Shown here piece by piece: positions 1-7,427 of a stretch of 64,000 nt of DNA. Each line of letters opens with the position of its first letter. Positions within the stretch are counted from its first letter, which is position 1. Below the pieces are notes generated by a model. It had not been told where the DNA came from, did no database searches, and was given only the letters and a program-made list of their open reading frames with translations. Source of the DNA: Candidatus Reconcilbacillus cellulovorans (GTDB taxonomy: Bacteria; Bacillota; Bacilli; Paenibacillales; Reconciliibacillaceae). The stretch lies in NCBI GenBank assembly GCA_002507565.1, contig MOXJ01000004.1:1-64000 (forward strand), given 5' to 3'. The position numbers and the translations under genes were made by a program.

Positions 1-492
1 CACTTGTCCCGCCGGCCAGCCGGTGTTGGCCGTAAACACGAGCCTGACGTAGCGCGCGTTCGTCGCGGCGAACGTGATGGTAACGGTGTTGTTGGTGCTC
101 GGATCGAACGTATAGTTGGCCGACGGTACAATCGTGGTATACGTCGAATCGTTGGTGCTGCCCTCGACGGTGATCGTCTGCGTCCGGGCGCCCCAATTGG
201 CGACGGGCAGCTTCAGCACGATTCGGTTTATGCTGTACGTGTTGCCGAGGTCGACGCGGATCCATTGCGGGAAGGCGTTATTGACGCTTTCCCAGTACGT
301 CGATTGGTTGCCGTCGACCGCATTGGGCGCGGCATATACGTCGGCATGTCCGCTTTCCGTCACCGGCTTGTTCAGCGCCAAATTTTGCGGATCCGCCGAG
401 ACGGTGTCGCCGCCGCCAGGGGGCCAATAAACGAGGCTGAGTACGACGACCAGTAGAATGGCGACGAACCGGTTGCGGCATAAAACGGCCAT
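1..492 (-). CDS. Secreted protein with N-terminal F5/8 type C (discoidin) domain, partial
   Basis: Translating leftwards from an ATG at 492 gives 164 open codons to the window edge, so the C-terminal part is missing. A Shine-Dalgarno AGGGAGGG lies about 8 bases upstream. Residues 1-33 form a signal peptide (positive start, then a hydrophobic ILLVVVLSLVYW stretch, cleavage probably near VSA-DP). From about residue 35 the sequence follows the discoidin/F5-8C carbohydrate-binding fold: NLALNKPVTES, AVDGNQSTYWES, PQWIRVDLG, INRIVLKLP and ARYVRLVF. In Paenibacillaceae such domains usually sit on large secreted polysaccharide-active enzymes or adhesins. The catalytic module, if any, lies outside the window. 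It is divergent from the sugar-sensing kinase next door, which suggests an extracellular glycan role. The fold is secure; the enzyme class is unknown. Confidence 0.85.
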   Translation of the reverse strand, partial: MAVLCRNRFVAILLVVVLSLVYWPPGGGDTVSADPQNLALNKPVTESGHADVYAAPNAVDGNQSTYWESVNNAFPQWIRVDLGNTYSINRIVLKLPVANWGARTQTITVEGSTNDSTYTTIVPSANYTFDPSTNNTVTITFAATNARYVRLVFTANTGWPAGQV

Positions 493-772
493 GGCGAAAA
501 CCCTCCCTTTGTGTTTGTTGGAATTTGATGACACATCGAGATATCGACCAATCGCGGTTCGAAAAGGATAAAAGCCGGCGACACCTCCTCATGAATACGC
601 TTTCATCTCATACGGCAATTCCATAGTAGGGGAGGCTGTGCGTGTTCGCCAAGACGCGCTTTTACGAAAACGGTGTGCGATCTTAAGATTGCTCCGCATC
701 ACAATAAAATCAGGCATTGCGTCGGAACCGGGCGCAGGGTGTATCTTAAAATCGGGAGAGAGGGGACGCGGC
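493..772. other. Divergent intergenic region between secreted protein and sensor kinase
   Basis: These 280 bp separate the leftward secreted gene from the rightward kinase and hold no convincing gene. A possible plus-strand promoter is TTAAGA (683-688), 16 bp, TAAAAT (705-710), which is weak at -35. The minus strand has a GAGGAGGTG at 582-590, too far from the secreted gene's start to serve it. An activator-dependent divergent promoter would fit but cannot be shown from this sequence. Confidence 0.4.
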
Positions 773-2593
773 GTGCGGTGGATCACGAATCTCAACATTC
801 GTCAAAAATGGTTGGCGATTGCCTCGTTTCTAACGGCGACGATCGCTTCGATCGGCCTGTACTCCAACTACAAGTCGGCGGAAATTCTCAAAGAACAGGT
901 CACCCACACGTATATCGAACTCATCAAACAGACGCACATCATTCTGGTAAGGGATTTGGACGCGGTCAACCAGATCACTTCCAAAATCGTGCAGAACCCG
1001 TACATTCAACAGCTCGTTCCCGATCCTATGCTGACTACACAAGAGCGCGTACGCCGGTACGTCGCGGCGGACGATCTGTTGCGCAGCTATTCGACCGGTA
1101 CGGCGCTGGCCGAATCGATCTGGTATTCGATGTTTATTCCGGATCCGCAAAACTGGTATTCGTTCGCGCCGAAATACGATCTCGTCGCGCGCGGCGTGTT
1201 CTTTTTCCGGGATGACGAGCGGCCGCCCTGGTACGACGAGGCGATGCGGCTGAAAGGAAAAGGATTTTTGAAAGTGATCGACGGGTTCGGCTTCGGCGGC
1301 AGGAAAAATCTCGCCTTTCTCCGATCCGTTCACGATTTGTCCGGCGGCGGCTATGTGCTCGGCGTGCTGGCCGTCACGAACCTGGATACGAAACTGTACG
1401 ACGATCTTCGTTCGGTGTCGCTGCCCGACGGCGAGATTTATGTGACGGACGAATCCGGCCGGTTGTTGGCCGGTGGGCGGGGCGAGTTGGGCGCCGGCAT
1501 CGAACTGCCGCGGATGCGCGCCGTCGGCGTCGACGCTTCCGTCGAGCTGAGCGACGGCGACCCGAATTTTCTGTATATCGCCCACGGCCCGTCGGTGTAC
1601 GGGACGAAACTGGTGTTCAAAATTCCGATTTCCGCACTGACGCGGCAGCTGAGCGAACTGCAGCGGACAATTCTGCTGATCACCGTCGTCGATCTGGCGG
1701 CGACAGTTCTCTTCGTGTTTTATTTTTTGCAAGCGTTTGTAAGGCCGCTTCATAAAATGGCCGAATTTTTCAAGAGATACGAAATCGGCGACGTGATGCG
1801 CTCATTCTCGGGGCGGCGGCGCGACGAGATCGGCATTTTGGCCGCGTCGATCCGCGAAATGACGGAACGGTTGAACGCTTTGATCAAAGACAAGTACGTC
1901 ATGGAAATCCGCCAGAAGGAGTCACAACTTCGCCTCTTGTATTCTCAGATTAATCCTCATCTTCTTTATAACACATTAGAAAGCATCTACTGGCACTGTC
2001 GCTTGAACGGCGAATCGGAGTCCGCCGAGATGATCCGCGATCTGTCAAAGCTGATGAAGCTGGGACTCAGCCGCGGCAAGGAGCTGATTCCGCTGGAGCA
2101 GGAGCTGGAACATGTCCGGGCCTACATCAGCTTACAGCAGAAACGTTATGCGTATCGTTTCCGCGTTTCGTGGGACGTGCAGGCCGAGGCGCTCGGCTGT
2201 CTGACGCCGAAGATCGTGTTGCAGCCCCTTGTGGAAAACGCGATCTTGCACGGCGTCCGCCATATGGGCGACGAAGGGATGATCCGGATTTCGGCCCGCA
2301 CCGACGGCGACGAAGTCTGCGTCGTCATCGAGGACAACGGTTACAAGCCGGCGGATATCGCCGCGATGCAGGCGATGTTGGCCGACGAGACGACGGAGGC
2401 GCCCGGTTATGGAGTCCGCAACGTACATCAACGCATCCGGCTGCATTTCGGAAACCGTTACGGGCTTGCTTATTCGCGTGGGTCGTCCGGGGGAACGCGC
2501 GTCGAGGTCCGGTGGCCCGTCGTCAGGGAGGATTCGGAAATCGAGGGGAAAGGGGAACGGATCGATGTACAGCGTGCTGATCGTGGACGATGA
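773..2593 (+). CDS. Two-component sensor histidine kinase, YesM family
   Basis: A membrane sensor kinase (606 aa) likely to sense an extracytoplasmic sugar and phosphorylate the adjacent regulator. The N-terminus has a membrane segment (WLAIASFLTATIASIGLYS), then about 270 extracellular residues of dCACHE type, a second membrane segment near residue 305 and a HAMP linker. The His_kinase signature QINPHLLYNTLES places the phosphorylated His near residue 395. The ATPase N-box is LVENAILHG near residue 485, followed by an EDNG motif. GTG 773 is preferred because GAGAGAGGGG lies 8 bases upstream; an in-frame GTG at 638 lacks a ribosome site and adds no domain. The 3' end overlaps the regulator by 29 bp, so the two are translated together. 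The ligand is inferred from context. Confidence 0.9.
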   Translation: MRWITNLNIRQKWLAIASFLTATIASIGLYSNYKSAEILKEQVTHTYIELIKQTHIILVRDLDAVNQITSKIVQNPYIQQLVPDPMLTTQERVRRYVAADDLLRSYSTGTALAESIWYSMFIPDPQNWYSFAPKYDLVARGVFFFRDDERPPWYDEAMRLKGKGFLKVIDGFGFGGRKNLAFLRSVHDLSGGGYVLGVLAVTNLDTKLYDDLRSVSLPDGEIYVTDESGRLLAGGRGELGAGIELPRMRAVGVDASVELSDGDPNFLYIAHGPSVYGTKLVFKIPISALTRQLSELQRTILLITVVDLAATVLFVFYFLQAFVRPLHKMAEFFKRYEIGDVMRSFSGRRRDEIGILAASIREMTERLNALIKDKYVMEIRQKESQLRLLYSQINPHLLYNTLESIYWHCRLNGESESAEMIRDLSKLMKLGLSRGKELIPLEQELEHVRAYISLQQKRYAYRFRVSWDVQAEALGCLTPKIVLQPLVENAILHGVRHMGDEGMIRISARTDGDEVCVVIEDNGYKPADIAAMQAMLADETTEAPGYGVRNVHQRIRLHFGNRYGLAYSRGSSGGTRVEVRWPVVREDSEIEGKGERIDVQRADRGR

Positions 2594-3872
2594 ACCGCTC
2601 ATTTGTGAAGGACTCCGGCAGCTTCTGCAACATTCCGGATTGGACGTCGGCCATGTCCTGGTCGCGCACGACGGGTACGAAGCGTTGGACTGCATCCGGA
2701 TGGAAGACGTCGATTTGATCGTGACCGACATCCGCATGGGGGAAATAAGCGGCTTCGATCTCATTCATCAAGCGCGGCTGCTGAAGCCGGGAGTTCCGGT
2801 GATCATCATTTCGGCTTATGAAGATTTCCATTACGCGCAGCTGGCGTTGCGGCTGGGGGTAAAAGACTATCTGGTCAAACCGCTCAACGAAAACCATTTC
2901 CTCGACGCCGTGCGAGAAGCGCTGCTGAAGTCAAAGCGGCGGGCCGACGCCTTACGCGAACGCAAAACCGAGGAACACGGCCGCCGGTTTTCGATGAAAG
3001 AGCCGGAGGAAACTTGCAATCAGCTTCTAAATCTTCTTTTAGAACGTCCGCACGACGATCGCGCACCGGAACTCGAACGGCTCAGGTCGACGTACGGCGT
3101 CGATCCCGGCGGGCCGTATTATTCGATCATCCGCGTCCGGCCGAAGCGCGAATGGAAGAGCGAGCGCGATCCGGTCGCCTATGCAGCGCTGAACGTCGTC
3201 TGCGAGACGCTCGAGCCGCGCAAGCAGGTGTCGTTTTACGGCCCCGAACGGTCGATCGTATCTGTCGTATCGTGGAACGAGGCGGAGTACGCCGACGTTC
3301 GACTCGATAAAATCCAAGAATTAGATATAATAGGAAAATCAGTTCATCATCATTTGAAGGAATATCTCAAGCTTGAAACAGTCGTCGGCATCAGTCAAAT
3401 TATGAAAGGAACAAAATTTTGGCCGGAAATGTTCACGCAGGCGTCCGAAGCGATCGAGTGGCATCAAGTGTTTCCGGAACATTTTGTATTTTACTATGGG
3501 GATTTTCATCCTTTGCGTTATCGGGAAGGGCGGTCGCTCGAAGAAATCAGGAAAAACAACAATCAGATCATCGAACAGGCAATTTCATACATTCAGGAAA
3601 ATTACAATAAAAAAGAGATTACTCTACAAGAAATTTCGCGAAAAATTCATGTCAGTCCGAATTATTTAAGTTTTCTTTTCAAAAAGTGGACTGGAATTAA
3701 TTTATGGGATTACATTGTAAAATTGCGCATGGAAGAAGCGAAACGGCTTTTACTGACGACCGACTTACGGCGGTACGAGATCGCCGAGCGCGTCGGATAC
3801 GAATCCCCTGAGCATTTTAGTAAAATCTTCAAAAAATATTTCGGCGTCAGCCCTTCTCAAATCAAAAAGTAA
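2565..3872 (+). CDS. Response regulator with AraC-type DNA-binding domain, YesN family
   Basis: Partner of the upstream kinase (435 aa). The receiver domain (residues 1-120) shows VDDEP, the phospho-acceptor Asp in VTDIRM near residue 54 and the conserved Lys in DYLVKP. A variable linker follows, then a C-terminal AraC/XylS double helix-turn-helix (last ~100 residues) with EISRKIHVSPNYLSFLFKKW and IAERVGYESPEHFSKIFKK. The ATG at 2565 follows GAGGGGAAAGGGG. Regulators of this family usually activate sugar ABC transporter genes beside them, and here the first permease follows after 84 bp with a promoter of its own. The linker between the domains is more AT-rich than its surroundings. Confidence 0.92.
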   Translation: MYSVLIVDDEPLICEGLRQLLQHSGLDVGHVLVAHDGYEALDCIRMEDVDLIVTDIRMGEISGFDLIHQARLLKPGVPVIIISAYEDFHYAQLALRLGVKDYLVKPLNENHFLDAVREALLKSKRRADALRERKTEEHGRRFSMKEPEETCNQLLNLLLERPHDDRAPELERLRSTYGVDPGGPYYSIIRVRPKREWKSERDPVAYAALNVVCETLEPRKQVSFYGPERSIVSVVSWNEAEYADVRLDKIQELDIIGKSVHHHLKEYLKLETVVGISQIMKGTKFWPEMFTQASEAIEWHQVFPEHFVFYYGDFHPLRYREGRSLEEIRKNNNQIIEQAISYIQENYNKKEITLQEISRKIHVSPNYLSFLFKKWTGINLWDYIVKLRMEEAKRLLLTTDLRRYEIAERVGYESPEHFSKIFKKYFGVSPSQIKK

Positions 3873-3903
3873 AATCGCTTTATTTCGATCATAAAAACGC
3901 ACA

Positions 3904-3932
3904 TTGTTCCGCGCGCCCCGAACTCGTACGAT
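3904..3932 (+). promoter_or_regulatory. Putative sigma-A promoter of the sugar ABC transporter operon
   Basis: TTGTTC (3904-3909), 17 bp spacer, TACGAT (3927-3932), 24 bp before the first permease start. The spacing is ideal and both hexamers are off consensus, as expected for a promoter helped by the YesN-type activator encoded upstream. Confidence 0.5.
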
Positions 3933-3956
3933 GTAAACGAAAGGGGCTGGAAAACG

Positions 3957-4925
3957 ATGCGAGACACGACTTGGCAGACATCCTCCATCCCGCAGACGTC
4001 CGCCGCGCCGCATGACTCGGCTGCGCGGTCCGAACCCCGCCGCCGTGCGGCAGTGCGACCGTGGCGCGCGAGCCGCGCGACGGGTGTTTTGTTTATATTA
4101 CCAGCTTTTTTACTTTTTCTTATATTTTTATGGATACCTATTATAAAAGGTTTTATTTACAGTTTTTTTGATATCGATTTTGTAAAAGGTAATCGCTTCG
4201 TCGGCCTGGCTAATTATCAAGAAATTTTGAGCAATCCGGACGTCAAGACGGCCGTCCGCAATACCCTTTATTATATGGCGCTTTGTCTGGCGATCGGGTA
4301 CTGGGTGCCGTGTCTGTTCGCGATCGCCGTATCCGAGCTGAGGCGGTTTCAAAGTTTCGCGCGCGTCGCCGCTTATTTGCCGAACGTGATTCCGGCCGTC
4401 GTCCTCTACGGCATCTGGATGTGGCTGTACGATCCGGTCGGGCCGTTCAACGCTTTCCTGAAAACCGTCGGCTTGAAGCCGATTTCGTTTCTGACCGACC
4501 CGGACTGGTCGATGGTGTCGATCGTACTGATGGAGACATGGCAGCAGTTCGGCGCGGCGATGTTGATCTATCTCGCCGGCATCCTCGCCGTGCCGAAAGA
4601 TCTGTACGAAGCGGCGGAGATCGACGGCGCTGGCGTTTGGGCACGCATCCGGCACATTACGCTGCCGGCGATCCGGCATTTGTTGCTTCTGATGTTGATT
4701 TTACAGCTGATCGCTACGTCGCAGGCATATTTGTCCCAGCAGGCACTGCTTGACGGCGGTCCGAACAACGCGACGATGACGTACACGCTTTTGTCGGTCA
4801 AATACGCGTTCAGCCGTTTCGATTTCGGTGCGGCTTCGGCGCTCGGCGTGCTCATGTTCGTCGTACTCAGCGGACTCGCCTTTTTGCACTACAGATTGTC
4901 GGAAAAAGAGAGGGATGTCAGATGA
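3957..4925 (+). CDS. Carbohydrate ABC transporter permease, MalF/UgpA type
   Basis: The first membrane subunit (322 aa) of a CUT1-type ABC sugar importer. After a positively charged cytoplasmic N-terminus of about 45 residues come six hydrophobic segments, starting with GVLFILPAFLLFLIFLWIP. The EAA loop that contacts the ATPase reads YEAAEIDGAGVWARIRHITLP. AAAGGGG precedes the ATG. It overlaps the second permease by 4 bp. No nucleotide-binding subunit is encoded in the locus, so the importer probably borrows a shared MsmX-type ATPase encoded elsewhere, as is common for CUT1 systems in Firmicutes. Confidence 0.93.
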   Translation: MRDTTWQTSSIPQTSAAPHDSAARSEPRRRAAVRPWRASRATGVLFILPAFLLFLIFLWIPIIKGFIYSFFDIDFVKGNRFVGLANYQEILSNPDVKTAVRNTLYYMALCLAIGYWVPCLFAIAVSELRRFQSFARVAAYLPNVIPAVVLYGIWMWLYDPVGPFNAFLKTVGLKPISFLTDPDWSMVSIVLMETWQQFGAAMLIYLAGILAVPKDLYEAAEIDGAGVWARIRHITLPAIRHLLLLMLILQLIATSQAYLSQQALLDGGPNNATMTYTLLSVKYAFSRFDFGAASALGVLMFVVLSGLAFLHYRLSEKERDVR

Positions 4926-5797
4926 AAGCGGCGTTCGAGCGCGGTATTTTGTCCGCCTACGATTTTCGCAAAAAATCGGTCGTTTTCGCTTACGGAGCGT
5001 CGGTTTTGCTCGTGGCGCTCATGGTGCTTTCCATGCTTTACCCGTTTGCCGTGACGATGATGAACGCATTCAAACCGAACGAACAAATTTTCGAATTTCC
5101 TCCCCGCTTTTTTCCGAAAGAGTGGAAATGGGCGAATTTGAAAACAGGATGGAATTATATTAATTTAGTTCTTTATCTTAAAAATACTATTATGTTGTTT
5201 ATAGGAAATATGATCTGCATTTTTCTGGCGACCGGGCTCGCCGCTTATGCGCTGTCGTGTATGCGGCTTCCGTACCGCAGGGCGATCTACGCGTTTTTTA
5301 TGGCGACGCTGTTCATCCCGCCGTCGACCTACATCATCCCGAATTTCGTCAATTTGAAAGATCTGGGGCTCGTCAACACGTTTTGGGCGTTCTGGCTGCC
5401 GGCGGGGGCGAGCGCGTTTTATCTGCTCGTCTTGAAAAGCTTTTTTGACGGCATTCATCCCGAATTGCTGGAAGCGGCGCGCATCGACGGGGCGTCGGAA
5501 TGGCTCTGTTTCCGGAAAATCGCCGTGCCGCTTTCGCTGCCGATTTTTTCGACGATCGCGATCTTCGTGTTCGCGGCCGTCTGGAACGACTGGTTCTGGC
5601 CGTCGCTCGTGCTGCACGATCCGAACAAGATGCCGCTGGCGACGGCGGTCTACAAATATGTCATCAACGCGCGGAGGCTGGACTGGAACATCCGGTTCGC
5701 GATCCTGTTCATGGTCATGACGCCGCCGGTCTTGGTGTTCCTCTTGTTCCAGAAATATATGTTGCGCGGCATTTCGCTTGCCGGCATCAAAGGTTGA
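4922..5797 (+). CDS. Carbohydrate ABC transporter permease, MalG/UgpE type
   Basis: The second membrane subunit (291 aa), translationally coupled through an ATGA overlap with the first. It has six hydrophobic segments and the EAA motif LEAARIDGASEWLCFRKIAVP near residue 190, the site that docks the ATPase. Length and topology are normal for the MalG/AraQ family. It ends 112 bp before the substrate-binding protein. That gap has a poor promoter candidate (TTGAAA near 5817 with TTATCA 18 bp further on), so the binding protein may also have its own transcript. Confidence 0.93.
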   Translation: MKAAFERGILSAYDFRKKSVVFAYGASVLLVALMVLSMLYPFAVTMMNAFKPNEQIFEFPPRFFPKEWKWANLKTGWNYINLVLYLKNTIMLFIGNMICIFLATGLAAYALSCMRLPYRRAIYAFFMATLFIPPSTYIIPNFVNLKDLGLVNTFWAFWLPAGASAFYLLVLKSFFDGIHPELLEAARIDGASEWLCFRKIAVPLSLPIFSTIAIFVFAAVWNDWFWPSLVLHDPNKMPLATAVYKYVINARRLDWNIRFAILFMVMTPPVLVFLLFQKYMLRGISLAGIKG

Positions 5798-5909
5798 TTC
5801 ATAAGATCAGACATATTTGAAATAAAAATGCTCATCGCTCTTATCATGGGACTACCTTAAAATCGAAAATGACTTCAATCCACTTTCAGCAAAGGGGTTT
5901 GAGCAATCC

Positions 5910-7331
5910 ATGAAAAAGGCGCATGTATGGTTGGCCGGTTTGCTGGTCGCCGCCGTCGCCCTGGGCGGATGTGCGGCGTCGAAATCGACGTCCGGCGGGC
6001 AGGCCGGCGCGTCGGCGGCACCGTCGGGCGGCGGCGAGGCGTCCGCTCCGCCGAAAAAGGTCCGCATCAGCATTTACTATCCGACGCCCGACCAGCCGGA
6101 AAAGCGGGCGCTCGAGGACGACAAAATCAGAAGGTTCCAGGAAAAATATCCCCATGTCGAAATCATCAAAAGCGACTGGCATTACAACCCGAACGAAATC
6201 GCCATCAAAATGGGCGCCAACGAAGCGCCGACGCTGTTCAACACGTACGCGACGGAAGGCAAGTTTCTGGCTGAGCGCGGCTGGGCGGCGGACATTACGG
6301 AGCTGTGGAACAAATGGGAATATAAAGACCAGATGAACCCGATTCTTCAGAACCAGTTCATTCTGAACGGCCGCGTTTACGGCATCGCCCAGCAAGGGTA
6401 TGTGACCGGCGTCGTCGTCAACCGCAAGATGTTCGCCGACAAAGGCGTCAAACTTCCGCCATACGACTGGACGTGGGAAGACCTGCTCCAGGCGGCGAAG
6501 GCGGTCAGCGATCCGCAAAAGGGCATTTCCGGCATCGCGCCGATGGGCAAGGGCAACGAAGCAGGCTGGAACTGGACGAACTTCCTGTTCGAAGCCGGCG
6601 GCGAGATTCAGAAGATCGAAAACGGCAAGGTCGTCGCCACGTTCAATTCCGAGGCCGGACTCAAGGCGCTCCAGTTTTATCACCGGTTGCGGTGGGAGGC
6701 GAACGCCATTCCGGAGAACTGGGCGCTCAACTGGGGCGACGCGGTCGGCGCGTTCGCGCAGGGGCGGACGGCGATGGTCATCGCGGGTCCGGACGGTCCG
6801 GTCGATCAGGCGCTCAACCAGGGCGGCATGAAACCGGAAGACGTGGCCGTCTATCCGATGCCGGCGGCGCAGCCGGGCGGCAAGCATACGGGGGTTCTCG
6901 GCGGCGATTATCTCGTGATCAACCCGAACGCGACCAAGGAAGAGCAGGAAGCGGCCTTCAACTACGCGGTGTTCGACTATTTTTCGGACAAGGGCCTGGA
7001 ATCGCTCGAAGCGAACATCCAGCAGCGCAAGAAGGACAACAAATATTTCGTTCCGCCGCTCATCCAGTACTTCAAGCCGGATTCGGCATACGGGCAGAAA
7101 GTGAACGCCGTGTACGCGAAGTACGACAACGTGTACGTCTACGATCCCGAGATGCTGAAACTGCTCGACGGCAAGCCGGAAGCGCAGTACAATACGCAGG
7201 ACTACTATTCCGTCATGACCAATGTCGTGCAGGCCGTCTTCTCCGACAAAAACGTCGATCTGAAGGCGCAGCTCGACGCCGCGGCCAAGCTGGTGCAGAC
7301 CAAGTACTACGACACGATCAAACTGGACTGA
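5910..7331 (+). CDS. Extracellular sugar-binding lipoprotein of the ABC importer
   Basis: Solute-binding protein (473 aa) of the SBP_bac_1/MalE class, which captures the sugar at the cell surface and delivers it to the two permeases. The lipoprotein signal ends in the lipobox LGGC with the lipidated Cys at residue 21, followed by an Ala/Gly/Ser linker. The mature part has the family layout: the first lobe begins VRISIYYPTPDQPEKRALE and a mid-protein hinge region contains NWGDAVGAFAQGRTAMVIAGP. AAAGGGG precedes the ATG. Placed directly before two GH65 phosphorylases, its ligand is probably an alpha-linked glucose disaccharide or short oligosaccharide (inference). Confidence 0.92.
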   Translation: MKKAHVWLAGLLVAAVALGGCAASKSTSGGQAGASAAPSGGGEASAPPKKVRISIYYPTPDQPEKRALEDDKIRRFQEKYPHVEIIKSDWHYNPNEIAIKMGANEAPTLFNTYATEGKFLAERGWAADITELWNKWEYKDQMNPILQNQFILNGRVYGIAQQGYVTGVVVNRKMFADKGVKLPPYDWTWEDLLQAAKAVSDPQKGISGIAPMGKGNEAGWNWTNFLFEAGGEIQKIENGKVVATFNSEAGLKALQFYHRLRWEANAIPENWALNWGDAVGAFAQGRTAMVIAGPDGPVDQALNQGGMKPEDVAVYPMPAAQPGGKHTGVLGGDYLVINPNATKEEQEAAFNYAVFDYFSDKGLESLEANIQQRKKDNKYFVPPLIQYFKPDSAYGQKVNAVYAKYDNVYVYDPEMLKLLDGKPEAQYNTQDYYSVMTNVVQAVFSDKNVDLKAQLDAAAKLVQTKYYDTIKLD

Positions 7332-7355
7332 AACAAGCGGCGTAACGGAAACCGG

Positions 7356-7396
7356 GGGCCCCCCGAACGCGGCGGTCCGAAAACCGCGGGGGGCCC
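7356..7396 (+). terminator. Strong intercistronic hairpin between binding protein and GH65 genes
   Basis: GGGCCCCCCG (7356-7365) pairs perfectly with CGGGGGGCCC (7387-7396), and the loop contains a further CGCGG/CCGCG pairing. Only a short TCTT follows, so it is probably a partial terminator or 3' stabiliser that lets binding-protein mRNA accumulate above the downstream enzymes. Confidence 0.6.
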
Positions 7397-7427
7397 TCTT
7401 GATTCGTCCGGAGAGGGGGAATCCGGC

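Noticed and set aside
372-584. Small minus-strand frame behind a GAGGAGGTG, upstream of the secreted protein
   Set aside because: The would-be GTG start is part of the ribosome-site-like sequence itself, leaving no spacing, and the frame runs into the out-of-frame signal-peptide region of the real gene.
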